A stretch of 64,000 bases of DNA from VAZQ01 sp963827585 (GTDB lineage: Bacteria > Pseudomonadota > Alphaproteobacteria > Rhizobiales > Xanthobacteraceae). Where the stretch lies: NCBI GenBank assembly GCA_963827585.1, contig CAWHCK010000059.1, forward strand, positions 124,001 through 188,000. The letters run 5' to 3'. Under the pieces are notes generated by a model. That model did no database searches, was not told the DNA's origin, and was given only the letters and a program-made list of their open reading frames with translations. The position numbers and the translations under genes were made by a program. Position 1 is the first letter of the stretch; each line of letters opens with the position of its first letter. Of the stretch, positions 35,751 to 44,248 are shown in pieces.

Positions 35751-36187
35751 GCTTTTACAATCGCAAATTCAAGGATTTCTCGCGTTTTTACAATCGGGTT
35801 GAGATCGCGATCGCCAACCGCCGCCACCCTGGCCGGCCGAGGGCGCTTGCAACAGTTCCCCCGGTGGTTGTCGCCATCCTCCGCAACCGCTCCCACTACT
35901 TGGGCGATGTCCAGGCAGCCGACCAGAATGCGGCCGAAGCCGCTGCGGCGTCAGAGTTCAATTTGAGCGACGATCAGCGCAAGCGCGTTGTGGTGCGGGA
36001 GCGGGATTAGCCGTAGCCGCTCCACGAAACATTGTTGAAACCGTTTTTCGCCCTCGACGAAACCATTTTCACGACAACGTGCGCCCTTCGGTTGAACTCG
36101 CCAGGTCACAACACGCGACCCATGGGCGGTGGGTGCCACTCATGCTGAGCGGGCCACCAGCAAGAGAAGGGCTCAGGGTTAAATCGA
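35751..36187. other. Gene-poor stretch, no recognisable gene
   Basis: Contains two copies of a TTTTACAATCG motif (from ~35753 and ~35785) just upstream of the truncated ABC_sub_bind gene. Plus- and minus-strand ORFs across it have no recognisable protein features. Probably degenerate DNA at a rearrangement boundary. Confidence 0.35.
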
Positions 36188-36403
36188 ATGGAAAACATGA
36201 ACTTGATGCATATCGCGCGCGAGGCGAACCGGAGCGGCGATGCCAAGACGCTGTTTCACGCGCTCGACCTGCTCGAACGCCTGATGCCGATCGCGCCCGG
36301 CCGGGTTGATGCCTTCATGGCCTTTTGCGCCGAGCTAGAAACGGAGGGCGATGGCTGGAAGGCCCGGCTGCCATGTTGGCACGGTTGGAGCCGCGCTGAC
36401 TGA
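36188..36403 (+). CDS. Small hypothetical protein, possible 3' frameshift
   Basis: Up to 71 aa, helical and charged (AREANRSGDAKTLFHALDLL), no recognised family. An AGGG lies about ten bases before the ATG. After GDGWKARL the present frame ends in a Trp/Cys-rich stretch. One missing base near 36370 would instead give the smoother ending AMLARLEPR with a stop at 36397-36399. Function unknown. Confidence 0.4.
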   Translation: MENMNLMHIAREANRSGDAKTLFHALDLLERLMPIAPGRVDAFMAFCAELETEGDGWKARLPCWHGWSRAD

Positions 36404-36538
36404 CGAAATCAGCCATCAGCAACTCAACCAAGCACATCGAACGATGAAAACGCTCTTGCTTGCGACCGTTACGGCGCTTGTCCGCAACGCCCAAACACAC
36501 AGTCGAAACGTCAGCTATAGCGTGGCGGAATGGGGTGA

Positions 36539-36745
36539 ATGACAATGTGGACGCACCTGATCCGCCTCGGTCAACACACTTTCGAGGTGACGGCGAATTG
36601 CCAAGCCGCCGCCCTGCGCATGCTGCGCCAGCAATACGATCCGAACTTTGAGCAAAAATGTTTCGTGATGACTCAAGAGGCGCTCGGCGGCAACGTCGAG
36701 CCAAGCATCACACTGATCACTTTCATCGAACCAATTCGAAATTGA
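36539..36745 (+). CDS. Small hypothetical protein
   Basis: 68 aa starting MTMWTHLIRLGQHTFEVTAN; mixed alpha/beta-looking, no membrane segment, family not recognised. The first ATG overlaps the stop of a tiny upstream ORF (ATGA), and a second ATG two codons later is equally possible with GGGGTG upstream. Its DNA is less GC-rich than the core genes. Real but unknown at best. Confidence 0.4.
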   Translation: MTMWTHLIRLGQHTFEVTANCQAAALRMLRQQYDPNFEQKCFVMTQEALGGNVEPSITLITFIEPIRN

Positions 36746-36752
36746 GCCTCGG

Positions 36753-37139
36753 CTACCCGTCCCCCGACATCCCGTGCCGGTGCGGGACTGCCCGGCCTGC
36801 TGCAAGTCTCGGCTGGCTCGGCTGGCGACGCCGCCGTCCCCCAACGGCAGGATAGGCCCGTACACGTTCCCAATTTTGCCGGAAGTCAGCCTTGGCCTCC
36901 GAAAGCGTCGGCGCCCTGCCGCTCGTTACGATGCCCGACTCCGGACGCACAGGGACCACTATCGACCAACCCCAACGCCTATCCGATGGCGTGTTGGCAG
37001 AACCGCCCTGAATGATACGGCCAATCGTCCGGCCATTCTCGACGATGGCCCAGTCCCGCAGGCGCGCGTGCGCAGTGGACGCAAGCTTCGTGGGGCGAAG
37101 CAGCAGGGTCATCGCTGACATGGCGTTCCGGTCGCCCAA
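36753..37139 (-). CDS. Conserved hypothetical protein (rhizobial small protein)
   Basis: 128 aa. The central part, DWAIVENGRTIGRI, WGWSIVVPV and VTSGRAPTLSEAKADF, is a pattern I recognise from many short uncharacterised rhizobial proteins (about 90-110 aa). The last ~25 residues are Arg/Pro-rich and may lie beyond the natural end. The start could also be MSAMTLLL six codons later. Cytosolic, no known function. Convergent with the small ORF at 36539-36745. Confidence 0.55.
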   Translation of the reverse strand: MGDRNAMSAMTLLLRPTKLASTAHARLRDWAIVENGRTIGRIIQGGSANTPSDRRWGWSIVVPVRPESGIVTSGRAPTLSEAKADFRQNWERVRAYPAVGGRRRRQPSQPRLAAGRAVPHRHGMSGDG

Positions 37140-37146
37140 TGCAGAC

Positions 37147-37176
37147 CCCGCCGAGGGGGTACGAGGCCTCGGCGGG
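37147..37176. other. GC hairpin
   Basis: A perfect 10-bp stem CCCGCCGAGG (37147-37156) / CCTCGGCGGG (37167-37176) followed by ATTT on the plus strand. It lies immediately upstream of the conserved hypothetical start; terminator-like only for plus-strand transcription. Confidence 0.4.
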
Positions 37177-37394
37177 ATTTGGACCCTCTGGAGACTTGCT
37201 CGTGGCGAGGTGTCATTGTAGTCCTAAGTTTCGGTTGGGCTGCACGCAATTAACAACGCGCTGATTAAGATTGATTAATTAGCCTTGCGACTGCGCCCAA
37301 TTAACAAATTAACGTTTAACGCCCAGGCAGAAGTAAATTGCTCGGCTGACCGCTTGATCTAAGGTTGGAGTTGGGGGGCACAGGAGATGCAACG

Positions 37395-37568
37395 ATGCCC
37401 GCCCTTTTCTTCGTCCCTTTCGCGCTTCCTTTGGCCTGTTTGGCCGGGATGAGCTTGGTTGGCTTCCTTGGGGTGTTTGCAATCGCAGGCGCGCTTCAAG
37501 TGGTTGCCTTAACCTCAAGCTCGGCAGAGCGGTCCTCGGGCTCGAACAGCACGGGCGTAGCTTCCTAG
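37395..37568 (+). CDS. Small putative membrane protein
   Basis: 57 aa; almost the entire first 42 residues are hydrophobic (two possible helices, PALFFVPFALPLACLAG and LVGFLGVFAIAGALQVVAL) followed by a Ser-rich tail. CAGGAG lies eight bases before ATG 37395. Upstream (37250-37330) is AT-rich with repeated CAATTAACAA, a plausible promoter region. Family unknown; could be a chance hydrophobic ORF. Confidence 0.4.
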   Translation: MPALFFVPFALPLACLAGMSLVGFLGVFAIAGALQVVALTSSSAERSSGSNSTGVAS

Positions 37569-37844
37569 TGAGGGCTGCAAAATGCCGTCAAACAAGCCAC
37601 CGAGGTCTTTGGGCCTTCTAATCCTGTGGTTATGGCAGCTCAGGTTGTGGTGGACGAGGCGATCCGAGCAGAGGAAGTACGACCAGAGTATGCGAGCTGT
37701 TTTCAGAAACATGATCGGGAGTGATAGGTGAACGAGTCCTTGGTTCGGAAAGGGCCGGCCCCGGCTTCCAACCTCCAAATCCGAAATCGCGATTTTGCAA
37801 AGTTCCGTCACCACCACCAACAAGTCGCAGCGCTTCGATGGGTG

Positions 37845-38087
37845 TCAGGGTGTGCGCCACAAGCGCTTCACTAATTCTTCGTCGCAAAAGTAGCGATGCA
37901 GCATATCTGCGCCGGTCCCTCGCGCCTCCGTGTGATTCTCAACGCGCTCCCAAATGAGTACGCGCGGGATCGGCCGCAGGTGCTGGTACTCAAATTTGGT
38001 CATCTCGCCAGCCAGGCCGCACTTCTTCCCGAGAGCCAAATCGTTCTCGACATCGCGCGGACCCTGAATTTCCTTCTCGCTCACCAT
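37845..38087 (-). CDS. Small hypothetical protein
   Basis: 80 aa from MVSEKEIQGPRDVE; charged and soluble, with HLRPIPRVLIWERVE in the middle. AAGGAGG lies directly before the ATG at 38087 (short spacing); an alternative start is 38117. No family recognised. DNA composition is less GC-rich than its surroundings. The 276 bp before it (37569-37844) hold nothing recognisable. Confidence 0.33.
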   Translation of the reverse strand: MVSEKEIQGPRDVENDLALGKKCGLAGEMTKFEYQHLRPIPRVLIWERVENHTEARGTGADMLHRYFCDEELVKRLWRTP

Positions 38088-38117
38088 CGCCTCCTTCTCG
38101 GTGCGATGCCAGACCAT

Positions 38118-38643
38118 AGTAGCGAGTGGCCTTTAAGGTCTTTGTTTCAGGTTCTGAAAACTTCTGAGCCGCCCGTCCCCAATCCCCCGTGGTTCCCCTG
38201 GAGAAAACAGCCAGCGACATCACCAAAAAAATCCAGCCAGCCACATTAGCAACGTCGGCATAAATTCTTGTGCGACGAAGGGTGGTACCGACACGGCGGC
38301 TGCATTTTCCCCCGGCTGCACGGCTCGCGCCCACGACGATCGATGGCAGATTGACCCCCTCACCGCCATCTCTCTTTGCCCCAATCCTCTTCCGCCTCCC
38401 GCCGCCCGGCGCGGCGCACGGTCTGTGCGTCTCACCCTATTCGCGCCAGAAAAATACCCGGTAGCATGAACGCGCCGACAAGCGCAAACACGCCCATGCC
38501 AATACCGCTGTCAAATCATTGAAATCGCTGCAAATGCACAAAACGTTCTGAATCGAGGTGGCTGCTATTTGGCCCGCGAACGGGGCGAAGTCGTCCGCCT
38601 GACGCTTCCTTGTTTCCAATTTCGCCGCTTGCGCCTTCTTTTT
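38118..38643. other. Intergenic stretch without recognisable gene
   Basis: Short overlapping ORFs on both strands with no domain-like features. A pyrimidine-rich tract (~38344-38410) and a T-run just after the M15-like gene's stop (~38637-38645 on the plus strand) are the only notable items. Confidence 0.35.
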
Positions 38644-39756
38644 TTACAATCCTGCCTTTCGCACAACCGGCCGGCCACGCTTGGCGGCATATTCCTTGCC
38701 ATCGATCGGCGCGACATGCGGGGGGTCTCGATCGAGATACGGGCGCCCGATCCCAAGCTCCTTCTCGTGCGCATCGATCCACTTCCACAGCTCTTCGCTC
38801 GAGGCGAACCGCTGCATACGAGTCTCGCCCTTGACGCTCACGACATCGACGGCAAGCCCGTGGCCGTAGCCGCCGCGGCGGCTCCCGCCATGGAATGAGC
38901 TGTCGCTCGCTGCCTTGTTGCCGGTTGCGATCGCTTGCCGGTAATCGTCGCGGAATGCGCTGGTTATGCCCGGCATGTGCCCGGCATCGTCCATCGCGCG
39001 CAGCGCCCGGTAGAGCTTCAGCTTGAACCCGCGATCCATGCCTCCGATGACATATTCCTTGAGCGACATGCCGGCTCTTTGTGCCGCGATCGGATCCTTC
39101 CACGTGAAGTCGCCGAGGACATATTTCGTAATGGTTTTGGTGACGGTCCGCGTCTTGCCTTTCTTCTTGACCGTCGTCTTGATTCGCTCCGTCACCTTGT
39201 TCGTATCGACTTTGGGCGTCCGTTCGTACAGCGACCAAAGGTACTCGTCGATGCAGATTTCGACCACCAGGCATTCGTCGAGAGTTTCAACCGGGCGCGC
39301 GGCCGGCTGCGGGTACTCCTTCGCCGAATCGGGCCTGAACAGGGACACGAGCTGCACGTGCGGCGCCGCACGAGAATCGGGCAAAGGGGCCTCGACGACG
39401 GGCACCTCGGCGGCGGAAACGCCCGCGGGAACGGAGGCAATTTCGCGGAGGGCTGGATCCACCGTCGCCGCACCGCCGTCAGGCACAGCGGCGTGCGCGA
39501 CGGCAGGCTCGCGCAGCTTGAGATGGGAGCTGGCCGCTGTGGCCACGGAGGCCATTGCGGGTGCCAGCGACGCGCCGACGCGCCCGGCGTCAGCGCTCGA
39601 AATCGTTGCGCCACGTGTGGCCCCGCGGTTCCAGATCGGCGTTGCGGTATTCTCGAGGTCGGACCACTCGAAGCCGCCGAGCCCAGCAGCGCACCAACCG
39701 GCGAGGGTGACCGTTCCGCACAACAGCACCAGCGCAAACTGCCGCGGTCTCACCAT
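38644..39756 (-). CDS. Secreted/membrane-anchored peptidase M15-like protein
   Basis: 370 aa. An N-terminal hydrophobic anchor (FALVLLCGTVTLAGWCAAG), a long Ala/Pro-rich low-complexity linker (~residues 30-150), then a conserved C-terminal domain. The domain has DDAGHMPGITSAFRDDYRQ, SFHGGSRRGGYGHGLAVDVV (His and Asp of a VanY/M15-type zinc site) and YLDRDPPHVAPIDG (third ligand His). This suggests a periplasmic LAS-type peptidase acting on peptidoglycan peptides; enzymatic activity is inferred. ATG 39756 is preferred over the 55 further upstream codons. A KTTVKKKGKTRTVTKTITK basic stretch precedes the catalytic domain. Confidence 0.8.
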   Translation of the reverse strand: MVRPRQFALVLLCGTVTLAGWCAAGLGGFEWSDLENTATPIWNRGATRGATISSADAGRVGASLAPAMASVATAASSHLKLREPAVAHAAVPDGGAATVDPALREIASVPAGVSAAEVPVVEAPLPDSRAAPHVQLVSLFRPDSAKEYPQPAARPVETLDECLVVEICIDEYLWSLYERTPKVDTNKVTERIKTTVKKKGKTRTVTKTITKYVLGDFTWKDPIAAQRAGMSLKEYVIGGMDRGFKLKLYRALRAMDDAGHMPGITSAFRDDYRQAIATGNKAASDSSFHGGSRRGGYGHGLAVDVVSVKGETRMQRFASSEELWKWIDAHEKELGIGRPYLDRDPPHVAPIDGKEYAAKRGRPVVRKAGL

Positions 39757-39939
39757 TCGCTCGCCCCCCGTTCGGCTCCACCGCAGCGCAGCCGGCACAC
39801 GACAGGATCGATTGTCGGCTCTCAATCGCTTCGTGCAAAGACAAGAAGGCTGCGGGTAATCACGTTTTCCAAAACGTGTTGCCCAAATACAACGCGGGTC
39901 TCGACGGTAAAAACGATGCAAAACGATGCAAGGCTCGAA

Positions 39940-40022
39940 GCGACGCGCTCGGTCGCCATGTTGCCGCCGGCCGGCGGCGCGAGCCCTCGGGAATTATCGC
40001 CTTGAAGAACTGCGCCGGGCTG
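39940..40022. repeat. Chimeric duplicated segment related to 44985-45015 and 45354-45412
   Basis: 39940-39970 is identical over 31 bp to part of the Bug gene coding sequence at 44985-45015. The following 39971-40012 is ~85% similar to intergenic 45357-45397. It abuts the stop of the ABC permease at 40024. Looks like an internally deleted duplicate of a Bug-gene 5' region. Confidence 0.65.
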
Positions 40023-40023
40023 C

Positions 40024-40860
40024 TCAGGCGTCGGCCCGGCTCCAGGGTGCGGTGCGCCGCTCGACCCATTTCAGCGCCGCGGTCATCGACACGCCGAGGA
40101 TCATCAGCAGGATCACCGGGACGAAGGCCTTGTCCATTTCGAAAATATGGGTGTAGCGCGTGATCAGGTAGCCGAGGCCGGAGATCGAGGTGAAGAACTC
40201 GGCGATGATCATGCCGACGAGGCCGCGCCCGATCGCCAGCCTGATGCCCGCCGTGATGTAGGGCACCGACCAGGGCAGCAGCACGTGCAGCCACATCTGC
40301 GTTTCCGACGCGCGGAACGAGCGCGCTACCTCGATGATGTTCTTGTCGCACTCGCGCACGCCTTGATAGGTATTGATCAGAATCGGAAAGACGGCGAACA
40401 GAAACACGACGATGATCTTGGCCTGCATGTGGATGCCGAACCACAGGACGAGGAGCGGCACGAGCGCCGCCATCGGCGTCGCATAGAGCGCGTTGATCGG
40501 CATATCGAGCGCCCAGTCGATCGGCCGCACCCGTGCCATCACCACGGCGAGCGGAATCCCGATCAGGATGGCGAAGCCGAGGCCGTAGAACAGAACCTGC
40601 AGGCTCTGCCAGGTGTAGTAGGGGAGCTCGCCGCTGAGCGTGAGGTCGTAGGCTGCCGCCAGAATCTTCGAGGGATAGGAGAAGAAGATCGGATTGATGA
40701 GCGGGCCACCCAATTCCCACACGATGAGAATGAAGGCGAGGAAGCCGTAGCGGTAGATCGGCGGCAGGCGCCAGAACGGGACCTTGCGTTGCGCGGCATC
40801 CACGCTCGCGGGTGATGCCGCGCCGATCTCGCGCGGCTGAGCCTCGTTGATGGCGTCCAT
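40024..40860 (-). CDS. ABC transporter permease (SsuC/TauC/ThiX type)
   Basis: 278 aa, about six membrane helices. ATPase-contact loop in VARSFRASETQMWLHVLLPW (~residue 180), as in sulfonate, taurine and pyrimidine-precursor importers. Starts MDAINEAQPRE at 40860, ten bp after the binding-protein stop, so the two are co-transcribed. No ATPase gene follows; the next downstream gene is the M15-like peptidase. An ATPase encoded elsewhere (for example the one at 29236) must energise it if functional. Confidence 0.9.
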   Translation of the reverse strand: MDAINEAQPREIGAASPASVDAAQRKVPFWRLPPIYRYGFLAFILIVWELGGPLINPIFFSYPSKILAAAYDLTLSGELPYYTWQSLQVLFYGLGFAILIGIPLAVVMARVRPIDWALDMPINALYATPMAALVPLLVLWFGIHMQAKIIVVFLFAVFPILINTYQGVRECDKNIIEVARSFRASETQMWLHVLLPWSVPYITAGIRLAIGRGLVGMIIAEFFTSISGLGYLITRYTHIFEMDKAFVPVILLMILGVSMTAALKWVERRTAPWSRADA

Positions 40861-40870
40861 GGCGGATTGC

Positions 40871-41887
40871 CTACGACTGTTCGGACGGGCACAGCGGACC
40901 CTTCCACTCGCCTAGCTCCTTGATGGCCTTATCGGCGAAGGACAGATCGACGACGTCTTCGTACTTCGGCGCCTTCTCCTTGTCGATGTTGCCGACCCGG
41001 ACCATCACGTCGGTGGAGTAGGCCACCCGGTCCTTGGACAGCCCGTGATTGGCGTCCCAGATGCACTGCTTCACCAGGAAGTCGTATGACTCCTTGAGAA
41101 TGTCCGCCGGCAGGCCGGTGTACTTGACGAGCACCGGAAGCACCTTGGCCGGGTCGCTGTACATCAGGCGCGTCCCTTTGATATGGGCCTTGACGAATCC
41201 CTCGAGCGCGGCGCGCCGGCCGGCGATCGATTTCTCGGACACGACCAGCGCGTTGTAGAGCTGCTTGGGCTGCAGCTCCCACAATCGCGCAATGGCATGG
41301 AGACTGGGCGCTTTCCTCTTGGCGAACATTTCCTGCTCGATATGGAGGATCGCGCTGTCGATCTGGCCAGCCACCAGCGGCGGCACGTCCTCCGACATGA
41401 TGCCGACGAAGCTCACGTCTTTGGGATCGACCTGGCCTGCCCGCAGCACGGCCCGGGCCAGCACATCGGCGAAGCCGCCCGGCTCCTGGATCCCGATCCG
41501 CTTGCCTTTGAGGTCGGCCGGCGACTTGATGTCCTTCTGCACCACCATCGAGGCTTCGAGCTTGGGCGAATTGGAGAGTATGAGCTTGGTCGGCGCTCCC
41601 TTGGCGCGGCCGACGATCGAGAACGGGCCCGGAGACGAGGAGATATCGACGCTCTCCGCCACCATGGCGCGGTAGGTCTTCACCCCGCCTTCCAGCTCGA
41701 TGATCTCGATGTCGAGCCCCTCCTGCTTGAAGAATCCGAGCTCCTTCGCGACATGCAGCGGCATGAGCACGATGTTCGGAGGCGTCGTCGGCATGCCGAT
41801 GACCAGCTTGGTTTGCGCGTAGCCGGGGCTCGCCACCGCGAGCGGCATGCAGGCGAGCAACGCGATGATGGTGCGGCGTAGAGACAT
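40871..41887 (-). CDS. NMT1/THI5-like ABC substrate-binding protein
   Basis: 338 aa with a signal peptide (TIIALLACMPLAVASPGYAQ), then KLVIGMPTTPPNIVLMPLHV, the start typical of SsuA/ThiY/NMT1 binding proteins. ADLKGKRIGIQEPGGFADVL is the usual hinge-lobe block. ATG 41887 has GGGAGGA upstream. Paired with the permease at 40024-40860. Ligand could be a sulfonate, aromatic acid or nitrogenous compound; not resolvable from sequence. Confidence 0.9.
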   Translation of the reverse strand: MSLRRTIIALLACMPLAVASPGYAQTKLVIGMPTTPPNIVLMPLHVAKELGFFKQEGLDIEIIELEGGVKTYRAMVAESVDISSSPGPFSIVGRAKGAPTKLILSNSPKLEASMVVQKDIKSPADLKGKRIGIQEPGGFADVLARAVLRAGQVDPKDVSFVGIMSEDVPPLVAGQIDSAILHIEQEMFAKRKAPSLHAIARLWELQPKQLYNALVVSEKSIAGRRAALEGFVKAHIKGTRLMYSDPAKVLPVLVKYTGLPADILKESYDFLVKQCIWDANHGLSKDRVAYSTDVMVRVGNIDKEKAPKYEDVVDLSFADKAIKELGEWKGPLCPSEQS

Positions 41888-41948
41888 GTCATCCTCCCGT
41901 CTTCGATCGCCTCGAACGAGAATCGACTGCGGAGCGAAGAGTTTTTTT

Positions 41949-41980
41949 TGCCGCGGAGACATTCCGGAATGGCCGCGGCA
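41949..41980. promoter_or_regulatory. Nested palindrome upstream of ABC binding-protein gene
   Basis: A perfect 12-bp palindrome CATTCCGGAATG (41960-41971) inside outer arms TGCCGCGG (41949-41956) and CCGCGGCA (41973-41980). It starts 62 bp upstream of the binding-protein ATG and is preceded on the plus strand by eight T. Possible operator or structured leader. Confidence 0.4.
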
Positions 41981-42088
41981 GGTCCCGCAATCATCCGACC
42001 AAAATCGCCCAAACCAAAACGTGAAAGCCGTCCCGATTCGTGCCAGATTGTCGCAGATGCGATGCGATAACGCTCGCCGGCTCAATCA

Positions 42089-43072
42089 TCAGCGAATGAC
42101 GATCCCGGCCGCCTTGATGACTGCGCCCCACTTGTCGATTTCCGCCCTGAGGAGGGCGGCAAGCTCCGCCGGGCTCGAGCCGACGGCCTCATAGCCGTTC
42201 TGCTCGAGCTTTGCCTTGACCACCGGGTCGGCGAGGGCGGTTTTGGCATTGGCATTTACCTTCTCGACGATTTCCAGCGGCGTGTTGGCCGGCAGGAACA
42301 GGCCGTGCCAGGACGTCACCTCGTAGCCGGGAACGCCGGCCTCGGCGACAGTGGGCAGCTCCAGCGCAATCGGATCCCTTTTTGCACCGGTCACGGCGAG
42401 CCCGCGGATCTGACCGGCCCGCATGTTCGCGAGCACGGTGCCGCTGGCGAAATAGACGTCCACGCGTCCGGGCATGAGGTCGTTGAGAACGAGCGAGGCG
42501 CCGCGATAGGGCACATGCGTCAACTCGATCCCCGCCATGGACTTGAACAGTTCTCCGGTCAGGTGGGGCGCACTGCCGGCGCCCGGGGATGCGAGCGTGA
42601 GCTTCTTGGTTTTCGCGTAAGCGATGAACTCCTTCACCGACGTCGCCGGCAAGGAATTCGGCACGAACATGAAAAACGGGAAGCTGGTCAGATGCGTGAC
42701 CGGGGCAAAGTCCGCAATCGGGTCGTAGCTCAGCGTGCTGTAGAGATTGCGGTTTGCCGCCAGCGAGGCGGTCGCAAACAGCATCGTGTAGCCGTCGGGA
42801 TTGGAATGGGCGACCGCATCCGAGGCGAGATTGGTGCCGGCGCCCGGCTTGTTCTCGATCACCACCTGCTGACCCCACATTCTCGCGAGCGGCTCGGCGA
42901 TGAGGCGGGCGACAAAATCCGTGGGTCCGCCCGGCGCCACGGGAACGATGAGGCGCACGAAGCGGTTGGGCCAATTCTGAACCGATGCGGCCTGCGCCAG
43001 CGCGCGTCCGACGACCGCCGGCGCGAACACCGCGATTCCCATCAATCCGATCGCATGTCGGCGATAGATCAT
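42089..43072 (-). CDS. Bug/TctC-family solute-binding protein (tandem array 1)
   Basis: 327 aa. Leader IYRRHAIGLMGIAVFAPAVV, then WPNRFVRLIVPVAPGGPTDF; further HVPYRGASLVLNDLMPGR and ELPTVAEAGVPGYE. ATG 43072 is chosen because upstream codons fall in the family C repeat element. First of three consecutive Bug genes on the minus strand (42089-45220), none with TctA/TctB. They probably have different ligands, since their binding loops differ. Confidence 0.9.
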   Translation of the reverse strand: MIYRRHAIGLMGIAVFAPAVVGRALAQAASVQNWPNRFVRLIVPVAPGGPTDFVARLIAEPLARMWGQQVVIENKPGAGTNLASDAVAHSNPDGYTMLFATASLAANRNLYSTLSYDPIADFAPVTHLTSFPFFMFVPNSLPATSVKEFIAYAKTKKLTLASPGAGSAPHLTGELFKSMAGIELTHVPYRGASLVLNDLMPGRVDVYFASGTVLANMRAGQIRGLAVTGAKRDPIALELPTVAEAGVPGYEVTSWHGLFLPANTPLEIVEKVNANAKTALADPVVKAKLEQNGYEAVGSSPAELAALLRAEIDKWGAVIKAAGIVIR

Positions 43073-43116
43073 GGCGCCGGTTCCAGCATTCGCCCCGAGC
43101 GCCGTCGGAGGCGATT

Positions 43117-43219
43117 GCTGGAGCGCGATGACTTTTCTTCGAATCGTCATCGCGCTCCAGCTTAGTGCTGGAGCATGATCTTTTCCGAAAACCGGTACCC
43201 ACTTTTCGGGATCATGCTC
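43117..43219. repeat. Two-hairpin palindromic element, family C (copy 2)
   Basis: Hairpin one: perfect 16-bp arms 43117-43132 and 43146-43161. Hairpin two: GAGCATGATC (43171-43180) and GATCATGCTC (43210-43219). The second half is nearly identical, in reverse orientation, to 11164-11213. It lies between two Bug genes, and its last base is the first base of the upstream gene's stop codon. Confidence 0.8.
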
Positions 43220-44187
43220 TATTTCTTCAGCCCGGCCGCCTCGGCGGCTGCGCTCCATTTGACGGTCTCGCGCGCAATGAATCGGCCGAACTCCTCGGGT
43301 GGGCCGCCGAGCGGCTCGAACCCTTGCGCCCGGAGCTTGACGACGACGTCGTCCGACTTGAGCGCCCTGTTGGCGGCGGCAGCGAGCTTTTTGATCACCG
43401 CGTGCGGCGTGCCGGCGGGTGCCACCAGGCCGAACCAGACGCTGGTCTCGAAATCGGGCAGCCCGGCCTCGGCGATGGTCGGCAGGTTCGGCGCGATATG
43501 CGGGCGCTTGGCCGAGCCCGATGCGAGCGCCTTGAGGCGGCCCGCTTCGACGTGCGGCATGATCGTCGAGGCCACCCCCAACATCATCGACACGCGGCCG
43601 GCCAGGAGATCGGTGACCGCCGGCGGGCTCCCCTGGTAGGGCACATGAACGAGCTTGACGTTGGTGCGCACGCAGAACAGTTCGGTGGAGAGATGCGGCA
43701 CCGTTCCCGACCCGACCGACGCATAGGTGAGCTCACCGGGCTTGGATCTTGCCAGTGCGATGAGCTCCTCGACGCTCGACACGCCGAGCGACGGATGAAC
43801 GGCGAGGATGAGCGGCAGGCCGGTGAGCGGCGTGATCGGGGCGAAATCCTTGGCGAAGTCGAAGCGGAGATTGGAACTGATGGCCGCATTCGTGACGTTC
43901 GATGACGTGCCGATGAACAACGTATAGCCATCTGCCGGGGCGCGAACGACGAACTCGGCCCCGATGCTGCTGCCGGCGCCGGGCCGGCTTTCGACCACCA
44001 CCTGCTGGCCGAGCGTCTCGCTCATGTCGGCGCCGACCAGCCGGGCGGTGATGTCGGCCGCCGAGCCCGGCGGGAAGCCGATGATCAGGCGCAGCGGCCG
44101 CGATGGAAAATCGTCTGCGCGCCCCTGCGGCCCTGCGGCGACAGCGGCCAGCGCCAGGGTCAACGCCACTACGGCAATGCGTTGCAT
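43219..44187 (-). CDS. Bug/TctC-family solute-binding protein (tandem array 2)
   Basis: 322 aa. Signal peptide (RIAVVALTLALAAVAAG), then FPSRPLRLIIGFPPGGSAADI. Other blocks are HVPYQGSPPAVTDLLAGR and PNLPTIAEAGLPDFE. ATG 44187 follows GGGAGGA; in-frame codons up to 44430 are rejected. Its stop lies right against a palindromic repeat that separates it from the next Bug gene. Orphan binding protein. Confidence 0.91.
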   Translation of the reverse strand: MQRIAVVALTLALAAVAAGPQGRADDFPSRPLRLIIGFPPGSAADITARLVGADMSETLGQQVVVESRPGAGSSIGAEFVVRAPADGYTLFIGTSSNVTNAAISSNLRFDFAKDFAPITPLTGLPLILAVHPSLGVSSVEELIALARSKPGELTYASVGSGTVPHLSTELFCVRTNVKLVHVPYQGSPPAVTDLLAGRVSMMLGVASTIMPHVEAGRLKALASGSAKRPHIAPNLPTIAEAGLPDFETSVWFGLVAPAGTPHAVIKKLAAAANRALKSDDVVVKLRAQGFEPLGGPPEEFGRFIARETVKWSAAAEAAGLKK

Positions 44188-44248
44188 GGCAGTCCTCCCT
44201 TCGGTGAATCGCGGGCGCGCGGGCCGCGCGCTGACCCGGCCTTGTGTT

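Noticed and set aside
35528..36010. 160-aa plus-strand ORF over the truncated ABC_sub_bind gene
   Set aside because: Its first half is antisense to recognised binding-protein sequence and the remainder has no protein-like features.
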